Origin: Alphaproteobacteria bacterium
Lineage (GTDB): Bacteria; Pseudomonadota; Alphaproteobacteria; Rhodobacterales; Rhodobacteraceae
Assembly: GCA_024280735.1 (NCBI GenBank)
Contig: JAJRPO010000069.1
Location: 1-64,000, forward strand
Reading direction: 5' to 3'
DNA: 64,000 nucleotides
Part shown: positions 39,477-47,173 of the stretch, in pieces
How positions within the stretch are numbered: the first letter of the stretch is position 1
Layout: every line of letters begins with the position of its first letter
The notes under the pieces: generated by a model
What the model saw: only the letters and a program-made list of their open reading frames with translations
Databases searched by the model: none
What the model was told of the DNA's origin: nothing
Position numbers and translations under genes: made by a program

Positions 39477-40109
39477 TCAGCCTTTTCTTTTGGCTTTACG
39501 GCAGGTTTCAACAATTGGGCGTAATGCTTTGCTGGAACCGCGCAGTGGCAGACGCTCAACCGTGCCAGTTGCCAGCAAACTGATGTCGGCATAATTGCCG
39601 GTAATCAGACGGGAAAAGACTGGTGACAGGGGTTCGGGTTCAAAAAACTGCCAGTCTGCATTGTCACCAAAATAGGCAACACTGGTGTAGCCAAATGACT
39701 TGAAGTCAAAGAAAATCATTTCGCGCGGCAATTCAGAACGTATTTCCGGTACAATACTTGTGGCATTTTCCAGCGGAATTTGGGCGAATAGTTCTTCATC
39801 TTCCTGGATTTCATCACTGCCAAGTGGCAGGGTAGCTGCTAAAATCGGTATACTGGGCAGATCATAGTCGAACCCTGGCCGATAAGTGATTGCCATGCGT
39901 TTCTCTGCCACCAGGCATTCTACCCGTAGCGACAACCAGGTTCGGTCTTCCTCTGAACAGAACAAAAGCGCAGTTTCCGAACTGCCGAGCGCTTCACTCG
40001 CGGGAATATACTCCCAACGCTCACATTGGTTACGACGGTTAATAACATCGGCCTGAGCCGCAGTTGCACCGATCACGGTCACACAGAATACAAGTACAGA
40101 GAGTTTCAT
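39477..40109 (-). CDS. Hypothetical secreted protein
   Basis: Signal peptide MKLSVLVFCVTVIGATAAQA followed by a 190-aa mature region; family not recognised. Confidence 0.6.
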   Translation of the reverse strand: MKLSVLVFCVTVIGATAAQADVINRRNQCERWEYIPASEALGSSETALLFCSEEDRTWLSLRVECLVAEKRMAITYRPGFDYDLPSIPILAATLPLGSDEIQEDEELFAQIPLENATSIVPEIRSELPREMIFFDFKSFGYTSVAYFGDNADWQFFEPEPLSPVFSRLITGNYADISLLATGTVERLPLRGSSKALRPIVETCRKAKRKG

Positions 40110-40440
40110 AGATCAAAGCCATTTAGTCCAGTTCCGCATGAAAATACTGAAAATATGGGCGTTGGAAAGGCCGAAGTGGGCAATTCTTATGGTTTTTGGC
40201 TGATTATTAACCATTTTCGGTTATCCGCAGGAATATTTCGGCAAACTGCCGGTTCGAAATGCTGCAACAACTCCCTCAGACTTAATCATAAGACCATGGC
40301 GTTTGACATAAAATGCAGAATGCTTCCCCCGAGTCTATGGCATTCAAAACAGGCGGCGTATGATTTTGGAACCGCGGCCAATGGACAAGCACTGGATTTT
40401 CTTACATTTTCGCCTTAACGTCAAAAATTCATATTTGTAG

Positions 40441-41808
40441 TTGGAAATCATGCGAAATATTTCATTACTCCGGGCCTTGATCATCGGCATCTTTTTGTCG
40501 GCAGCTTTAACCAGCGGGCTCTACGCCCAAGATACCAATGCGCAACCATCGGGTAAGATTGCAGTCGAGGATAACGCGACGCAAGATGCGGCTATCGCTG
40601 TGCGTATTCGTGATATTCTTTTGGAACTCGAGGGCTATGGTGATGTGACCGTTACGGTCTCGAGCGGCATTGTAACCTTGCGTGGCACGACATTGGATAC
40701 CGCGCACGCAAACCGCTTGAATGAGCTGGTAGGGCGGGTGGAAGGTGTGGTTGCCATTGAAAATGCCGTGAGCGAAACCACCGATGTGGTTAAGCGGCTA
40801 AATCCGGCCGTTGAACGGTTTCTGGAGCGCGGCACGCAATTACTGGCCTACCTGCCTTTGCTGGCAATCTCTCTATTCGCGTTTGGTTTTGTGACATTCG
40901 TTGGGTTTTTCATCGCCAGATGCCGCCAACCTTGGGAAAGGCTGGCGCCAAACCGGTTTATCGCCGATATTTACCGCCAGTTGATTCGACTCGCCGCGAT
41001 AATCGCCGCGCTTGTCGTCGCATTGGATATTCTTGGGGCAACCGCCCTGCTATCGACGATACTGGGGGCTGCGGGGATTATCGGATTGGCAATTGGGTTT
41101 GCAGTCCGCGATACAGTGGAAAATTTCATCTCCTCCATTATGTTATCGGTGCGCCAACCCTTTCGCCCCAATGATAGCGTCGAAATTGGCGGTGATACCG
41201 GCAAGGTCATCCGCCTGACCAGCAGGGCCACGATCCTGCTATCCTTTGATGGCAACCACATCCGCATTCCCAACGCGACAGTTTTCAAAAGCCGGATCGT
41301 TAACTTTTCGCGCAACGACGAGCGGCGTTTTCAGTTTGATCTCGGCGTTGCCCCCGACACCGATCTGGCGCGGGCGCGCGAAATTGGCCTGGAGGTTTTG
41401 AATGATTTGCCCTTTATTCTTGATGCGCCCGCCCCGTCGGTCTGGACCAAAGAAGTTGGAGATAGCACGGTGACAATGACTTTCACCGCGTGGGTTATGC
41501 AAGCGGATACCAGTTTGTTAATGGCACGTAGCGAGGCGATCCGGCTGAGCCTTGCAGCTTTTAACACGGCAGCCATTTCGATGCCGGCGCCTACCTATCG
41601 TTTGATAACCAGCCAAGATTATTCCGGTCAAATTTCCGAGGATTCTGGTGGGAAAATCAAATCCGCTACAGCCAAAACCGCACCGGTTCTCAGTGCCGAG
41701 GAAATGGACGATGATACAGATCATGCTCTTGAGAAGATCGTAAATGCTGAGCGCGAAGAACTCAAAGCAGAGGACTTGCTCAACCGTGAAGGTGCCGAGC
41801 AAGAGTAA
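40441..41808 (+). CDS. MscS-family mechanosensitive channel with N-terminal BON domain
   Basis: Signal peptide; BON-like DILLELEGYGDVTVTVSSGIVTLRGTTLD; MscS core AAGIIGLAIGFAVRDTVENFISSIMLSVRQPFRPNDSVEIGGDTGKVIRLTSRATIL. Confidence 0.9.
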   Translation: MEIMRNISLLRALIIGIFLSAALTSGLYAQDTNAQPSGKIAVEDNATQDAAIAVRIRDILLELEGYGDVTVTVSSGIVTLRGTTLDTAHANRLNELVGRVEGVVAIENAVSETTDVVKRLNPAVERFLERGTQLLAYLPLLAISLFAFGFVTFVGFFIARCRQPWERLAPNRFIADIYRQLIRLAAIIAALVVALDILGATALLSTILGAAGIIGLAIGFAVRDTVENFISSIMLSVRQPFRPNDSVEIGGDTGKVIRLTSRATILLSFDGNHIRIPNATVFKSRIVNFSRNDERRFQFDLGVAPDTDLARAREIGLEVLNDLPFILDAPAPSVWTKEVGDSTVTMTFTAWVMQADTSLLMARSEAIRLSLAAFNTAAISMPAPTYRLITSQDYSGQISEDSGGKIKSATAKTAPVLSAEEMDDDTDHALEKIVNAEREELKAEDLLNREGAEQE

Positions 41809-41815
41809 ACCCACT

Positions 41816-41899
41816 CCAATTCTTTGTTCTGCCAAATATCCCCAGCGGAGCGAAAATTGCGCGCAGCGCTCAAGAGTAACGCCCCTTAGGGGCACCTTT
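41816..41899 (-). repeat. Dispersed intergenic repeat, copy A (inverted)
   Basis: Reverse complement reads GGTGCCCCTAAGGGGCGTTACTCTTGAGCGCTGCGCGCAATTTTCGCTCCGCTGGGGATATTTGGCAGAACAAAGAATTGG. Confidence 0.8.
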
Positions 41900-41902
41900 A
41901 GA

Positions 41903-42886
41903 TTACGTGCCGCTTAACCCCAGTTTTCGGGGCGAAAAACCCGTTTGCGCAAATTTTTGCAGTAGTTCCTGACCAAAGTCGGGCCGTTGCACAGACAAAC
42001 AGTTTTGATGGAAATACCAAAAAATAAACTGCGCGTACCCGGCTTTCCTACTCAGTGCTGCAACCATTGCTTTAGGAAATTCAATCGGATTTCTGACCGT
42101 TTCAGCGAAATGACAAAAATCGGATTTCCCAAAAAGAACTGCCGGTTTGCGATGCAAGAAACCCTCCATGGCAACCGCCGAGTTGAACGATACCGTCAGG
42201 GCGCACTCTTTTAGAATGTCGTGGATATTTGCATCACTTGCCAGAAACTCATACCCCTCGGCCTGCAACCTGTGGATTACTTTTATATCTTCTAGCTGGT
42301 CGAACAAAGGGTGGGCTTTGACAACAACAGGATGCCCATTTGCCTGGGACAAAACACTGCGCAACATTTCCTCGGTCGTGCAATATGCTGTGCCTTGTTG
42401 TTGGGGTAAGCGGCCTTGCAGAAAAACCGCAATGGCCCCTTTGGGGATGCTTTCCACAGCTCGGTTCTGATTATAACGCGATCGACGCTTAACGACATAT
42501 TGTCGCCGCATGGCCTTAAAGAATGTCATCGCCTGTTGGAAATTGACGGTGCTTTGCCTGAATTTCCGCCTGCCAATTGCGCTGTTTGACAGGACACCCC
42601 GGCCATCCAGATGCCAGTAAGGCGGGATATAGGCGATGGCCGCATTCAGCGCATTGGGCACTTGCACGCAGCCATTTTCAATGATGTGCAAGTCGACATC
42701 ATTCAGCAGGTCGCGCCAGTTTCTAAACGTCGGATCACACAGGCGAATATCGCGCGCAACGACATGCAGCTCGGCACCTCTGGTTTGCAGAAAATCCTTG
42801 GCTTTTGCGTAGAATTCCAAATGCCGTCGTTGTTCGAAATCCATCACAAACTTTTGCGGCAAATGAAAAACAACTTTTGCAGTCAT
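41903..42886 (-). CDS. Capsular polysaccharide biosynthesis/export-like protein
   Basis: IAVFLQGRLPQQQG, HPVVVKAHPLFDQLEDI, LTVSFNSAVAMEGFLHRKPAVLFGKSDF. Confidence 0.65.
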   Translation of the reverse strand: MTAKVVFHLPQKFVMDFEQRRHLEFYAKAKDFLQTRGAELHVVARDIRLCDPTFRNWRDLLNDVDLHIIENGCVQVPNALNAAIAYIPPYWHLDGRGVLSNSAIGRRKFRQSTVNFQQAMTFFKAMRRQYVVKRRSRYNQNRAVESIPKGAIAVFLQGRLPQQQGTAYCTTEEMLRSVLSQANGHPVVVKAHPLFDQLEDIKVIHRLQAEGYEFLASDANIHDILKECALTVSFNSAVAMEGFLHRKPAVLFGKSDFCHFAETVRNPIEFPKAMVAALSRKAGYAQFIFWYFHQNCLSVQRPDFGQELLQKFAQTGFSPRKLGLSGT

Positions 42887-43935
42887 CCACGAACCAAACC
42901 AGCAAACCGGTTAATTTCCGCGTCGGTTGTGGACCAGTTACATACCAATCTAGCGGTCAGGAACTCATCCGCAGACCCATTTGCTGGATGGGCAATCGGC
43001 TCGTCGTAATAATACGCCCCCGCCGCCTTTGCGCGGGCATGTCCCGCCCGTGGCCAGCCGCAATACATCAGGTTGGCTGCGCGTGTATAAAGGGTTTGAA
43101 ACCCGTCAATCCCCGACAGTTCATTCTCCAGCCGTGCCGCCGCTGCGTTGGCTTGCGTGGCCAGCCTGATCCACAGGTCATCCGTTAGATACGCCTGCAT
43201 TTGTGCCGATAAGAAACGGTGTTTGGAAAACAAATGCCCCGCCCGTTTGCGGCGCATCTCAAATTCCCAAGCTTTTTGCGGATCAAACAGCACGACGGCC
43301 TCCACCCCCATCAGGCCATTCTTGGTACCGCCAAAACTGACCACATCAATGCCCGATTTCCAGGTCATATCAGCCGCCGAACAGCCCAGCGCTACCATTG
43401 CATTGGCAAACCGCGCGCCGTCCAGATGGCTGGCCATTCCGTGATCCCGAGCAATGGACGTAAGCGCGCGGGTTTCTTCCAGTGAATAGATCGATCCCGC
43501 TTCGGTCACATTGGTGATCGACAGGCTGCCCAATTCAACTTGATGCACATCGCCTTTATGGAACCCCGAAACATGGGCCAGCAGAGTTTCCGGCGCGATC
43601 TTGCCATCCTCTCCGGCCAAGCCAATCAGTTTGGCCCCGTTCGTGAAAAATTCCGGCGCGCCGCATTCGTCAACGGCCAAATGTGCCCGTTCATGGCAAA
43701 ATACGGCCTGCCAAGGCTGGGTGTAAACCGACAAGGCCAGCGAATTTGCCGCCGTGCCGGTGGCCACCAGATAAACGCTGGCCTCCGGTGCCTCGAAGAC
43801 GTCGCGGATTTGCGCCGTGACCTGCGCCATGATCGCGTCAGTGCCGTAAGACGTGGTATATCCCGCGTTGGCGCGGGTCATGGCGGCCATTACATCGGGA
43901 TGCACAGGGGCCATATTGTCAGAACCGAAAATCAT
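42883..43935 (-). CDS. Low-specificity L-threonine aldolase-like protein (PLP-dependent)
   Basis: FGSDNMAPVHPDVMAAM, HLDGARFANAMVALG, DVVSFGGTKNGLMGVEAVVLFD. Confidence 0.9.
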   Translation of the reverse strand: MIFGSDNMAPVHPDVMAAMTRANAGYTTSYGTDAIMAQVTAQIRDVFEAPEASVYLVATGTAANSLALSVYTQPWQAVFCHERAHLAVDECGAPEFFTNGAKLIGLAGEDGKIAPETLLAHVSGFHKGDVHQVELGSLSITNVTEAGSIYSLEETRALTSIARDHGMASHLDGARFANAMVALGCSAADMTWKSGIDVVSFGGTKNGLMGVEAVVLFDPQKAWEFEMRRKRAGHLFSKHRFLSAQMQAYLTDDLWIRLATQANAAAARLENELSGIDGFQTLYTRAANLMYCGWPRAGHARAKAAGAYYYDEPIAHPANGSADEFLTARLVCNWSTTDAEINRFAGLVRG

Positions 43936-44405
43936 TATCTAAACCTTTGTTCCATGTGATCAACGAGGTCTTCTTCCTCAACTTCATATTCCGGCACCAC
44001 CAACCCGGCAACCGATTTACCCGCGCTGTGAACGCTGTCGGGGGAGCCGCTGATCAGGGGGTGCCACTCGAACAGCGGCTGCCCGTCATGCAATAGGCGA
44101 TAGGCACAGGTAGAGGGCATCCAATGGGCCACCCGCTCAATGTTTTCTGGCGTCAAAGACACGCAATCCTTCACCAGCTGGCGGCGCAGCGGATAGTTGG
44201 AACAGGCGCATTTATCCACGTCAAACAGGCGGCAAGTCACGTTGGTATAATAAATATCCTCCGTGTCCTCATCCTCCATCTTGATCAGACAACAGCGCCC
44301 GCAGCCATCGCAGAGCGCCTCCCATTCCTGTTTGTTCAGGTCTTCCAGCGCGGTTTTTTCCCAGAAACGGGCACGCAGGCCGCTTCTGTCGATTGGGTTG
44401 GTCAT
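43935..44405 (-). CDS. YcgN-family cysteine cluster protein
   Basis: FWEKTALEDLNKQEWEALCDGCGRCCLIKMEDEDT, VTCRLFDVDKCACSNYPLR. Confidence 0.9.
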   Translation of the reverse strand: MTNPIDRSGLRARFWEKTALEDLNKQEWEALCDGCGRCCLIKMEDEDTEDIYYTNVTCRLFDVDKCACSNYPLRRQLVKDCVSLTPENIERVAHWMPSTCAYRLLHDGQPLFEWHPLISGSPDSVHSAGKSVAGLVVPEYEVEEEDLVDHMEQRFR

Positions 44406-44489
44406 AGGCTCTTTGTGGCGCAAATTGCGCGCAGGGGAAAGGGGATTTGTGGGCTTGCACGGGGGCAGCGGATTGGGCAGAGTCGGGGG

Positions 44490-45941
44490 ATGATTGAGAT
44501 TGAAGATATTGTGGATGGGGAGAGTCTGGAAAGCTGGTTGTTGCAGCAGCCAGAGGAGGTGCAGCAGCAATTTTCGGTGGTAATTGCCAGCCGAGTGGCA
44601 CAACGTGTGGTGCCGAAAATGTGGCGGTGGACATTGATTAGTGATTTGGAACTGAAAAGTGGCGTGACCGCACTTCCCTATTTACGGTGTAATGTGATTA
44701 CTGGCGTTGCCTGCGGCACGCCAACCCCAGAAATCAAGGGAGCCGCCGCTGTAGCCGCCCCCGCCGCTTTAGCTGCCTCCGCCTCCGCAGCAGTCTACGC
44801 CCATTCTGCTTCCGCCTTCACCGTCTCTGCCAGCTCTGCGTCCGCCTCGGTTTCTGCGGCGGCCTATGGCGCCCCCACCTCTGCCTCTGCCGCCGACATC
44901 TGGACAGAAATTAGATGTGATTGTCAGGGCTTTCTTAATGCTTCCCAGCCAGAAACCTGGCCGCTTTGGCAAGGAAATGTTGATCCATTTGCCGCGGTTT
45001 GGGGCGAGGTAACAGAAACCCTTGGCGATAATGCGAAAGACTGGCGATTCTGGATCGACTGGTATGAGGCCGTGTTGCACGGCAGACCGCAGAACGCCGA
45101 TCTGCTCTATGACGTTGCCTTGATTGAGGATGCTGTCTGGAAAGACGGGCTTGCGGCGGTGACTGCGGCGATTGCTGACATTCAGGTGAAGCATGCGCTT
45201 TTGGCCACGCCCAACGGCGAGGTGATGACGATCAACCCAGATACCGGCAAACTGCGGGTTGATGTGGTGAGCGGCATGCCCCGCGATCATTTGCAGGAAA
45301 ACGTCGAGAAGCTGGCAAACGTGCTGGACCTGTTTGATCTATCCGATGCAGGCGGCAACCAGTACCCGGCGCTTTCAGCCGAGTTGAAGATCATCGAAAA
45401 AGCGGTGCAGAAATATAGCCAAAGGCCTCGCATGTTGCATTCCGCTTGCGTTCGGGTTGAGCGACGGATGCGGGTCAAGATTGATAACGGGGAATGCCCA
45501 GAGCCGGAAAAAGACGCGAATGTCTGGGATTTTGTGAGTACGGTTCAGGCGGTCTCGGTTGATCTGTTCACCCGCGATCCGCAGGTAAAAGAAGCCGCCA
45601 CCCATGCTGCCATGGCGAAGCTGCCCGAGTTGGATGAGGCGGAAGTCGATATCTTGTTCAAGGCAGCGGATGAATTGGCGGATGGGGCCGAGGAAGTTTT
45701 GCAAGAAGAATCGTCACCGCTTGCCCGTGATATGTTCGATCCGGCATTGAGTGAAGCGGAGCGCAAGGAGGCATCGTATATCACTGCCAGCCGGTTCTTT
45801 CGGGCTTGGGAATTGCTCAAGGAAAAGGGCGTTTCTTTGAACACGAGAGTGAAAGGAGGCGTTAGCTCAATTAAAAACTTTACAACCCTATATTTTTGGC
45901 TGGAAAAGGCAGTTAAGTTTTTGTGGGGTTTCTTTTTCTAA
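44490..45941 (+). CDS. Uncharacterised protein with Ala/Ser-rich low-complexity segment and C-terminal TM-like segment
   Basis: GAAAVAAPAALAASASAAVYAHSASAFTVSASSASASVSAAAYGAPTSASAADIW; C-terminal FTTLYFWLEKAVKFLWGFFF. Confidence 0.75.
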   Translation: MIEIEDIVDGESLESWLLQQPEEVQQQFSVVIASRVAQRVVPKMWRWTLISDLELKSGVTALPYLRCNVITGVACGTPTPEIKGAAAVAAPAALAASASAAVYAHSASAFTVSASSASASVSAAAYGAPTSASAADIWTEIRCDCQGFLNASQPETWPLWQGNVDPFAAVWGEVTETLGDNAKDWRFWIDWYEAVLHGRPQNADLLYDVALIEDAVWKDGLAAVTAAIADIQVKHALLATPNGEVMTINPDTGKLRVDVVSGMPRDHLQENVEKLANVLDLFDLSDAGGNQYPALSAELKIIEKAVQKYSQRPRMLHSACVRVERRMRVKIDNGECPEPEKDANVWDFVSTVQAVSVDLFTRDPQVKEAATHAAMAKLPELDEAEVDILFKAADELADGAEEVLQEESSPLARDMFDPALSEAERKEASYITASRFFRAWELLKEKGVSLNTRVKGGVSSIKNFTTLYFWLEKAVKFLWGFFF

Positions 45942-46639
45942 TGCGCGAAACCGACCTTTATGCCCCTGTCAAAGCCCTGCTTGAATCCCAAGGCTACGAA
46001 GTCAAATCCGAGGTCAAGGATTGCGATATCGTGGCGGTGCGCGGTACGGAGGACCCCTTGATTGTCGAGCTGAAACTGTCGCTTTCCCTAGCGTTGCTCT
46101 TGCAAGGCGTAGACCGTCAAGCCATCACGGATGCGGTTTATGTGGCGGTGCCCCATGGCAAGGGCAAGCGGTTTGCGGGTCAGATCAAGGATGCGGTGAA
46201 GCTGTGTCGCCGCCTTGGCCTCGGCCTGATGTCGGTGCGCGCCAGCGGTGTTGTCGTTCACGTTGACCCTGGTCCTTACCAACCCCGCAAAGTGAAACAG
46301 CGGCGCGAGGCTTTGCTCAAGGAATTCCAGCGCCGTGTGGGGGATCCAAATACCGGCGGGCAGACGCGGACAAAAATTATCACCGCCTATCGTCAGGATG
46401 CTTTGCGAATTGCGCGGTTTCTGGCGGCTGAGGGGCGGGGCAAACCTGCGCAAATTGCCAGTCTGCTCGGTGTGCCGAAGGCGGCGACTATTTTGCAAAA
46501 GGACCATTATGGCTGGTTTGAACGGGTGGATCGCGGTGTCTATGAACTGCGCGACGCAGGGCAGGTGGCGTTAGCGGATTTTAAAGATGTGTTGGCGGGG
46601 ATGCCAGAGTTAGGCGCTGAACACCTGCCCAAACCCTGA
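45941..46639 (+). CDS. DUF2161 protein (PD-(D/E)XK phosphodiesterase-like)
   Basis: ETDLYAPVKALLESQGYEVKSEVKDCDIVAVRGTEDPLIVELKLSLSLALLLQGVDR; start overlaps the upstream stop as TAATG. Confidence 0.85.
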   Translation: MRETDLYAPVKALLESQGYEVKSEVKDCDIVAVRGTEDPLIVELKLSLSLALLLQGVDRQAITDAVYVAVPHGKGKRFAGQIKDAVKLCRRLGLGLMSVRASGVVVHVDPGPYQPRKVKQRREALLKEFQRRVGDPNTGGQTRTKIITAYRQDALRIARFLAAEGRGKPAQIASLLGVPKAATILQKDHYGWFERVDRGVYELRDAGQVALADFKDVLAGMPELGAEHLPKP

Positions 46640-46669
46640 CGGGGCGGATTGGTGAATTCCTTATCAGTT

Positions 46670-47173
46670 TTATCCCTGCAAGTGTCGCCAGATTGCCTCT
46701 AGGTAACAGCGTTCGACGTGCAAACGATAGCAGGTTTGCGACTGCCAGCGGTAAATCAGGGTTGCAAAACCGTGGAATTGGCGCGCCACAGAACCAGAAG
46801 GCAGGGCGGTGTCCAACTCGGTTCCACGGTTCAGCAGATCAATCGCACGCGGGCCATTTACTTCGATCACAGCGTAGGCCCCCGTCATGTCTGAAATCGC
46901 CACACCATGATTATGCCAACCGTCTGGCAGCCCCGGCCCGTTCACCGATAGAATGCGGTCGCGGCGCAGGCGCAAGGCATAGATTTTGCCGGATGCGATT
47001 TCCGGCCAACCAAAGGCGGTATTTTGGGTCGCTATTTTCAGGCAGGTTTCAATTGGCCCGCTCAGCACCGTTTGCCGCGCCAATTGGATCAGGGAAGCTC
47101 GATACCCGTCGCCCGCAATATCCGCCCGCGTATTCCCCAAGGGTGCATCCCATTTCAGGCTATCATCCCGCAT
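46670..47173 (-). CDS. soxG: Sarcosine oxidase gamma subunit
   Basis: Position after soxA; AVIEVNGPRAIDLLNRGTELD...CYRLHVERCYLEAIWRHL. Confidence 0.85.
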   Translation of the reverse strand: MRDDSLKWDAPLGNTRADIAGDGYRASLIQLARQTVLSGPIETCLKIATQNTAFGWPEIASGKIYALRLRRDRILSVNGPGLPDGWHNHGVAISDMTGAYAVIEVNGPRAIDLLNRGTELDTALPSGSVARQFHGFATLIYRWQSQTCYRLHVERCYLEAIWRHLQG

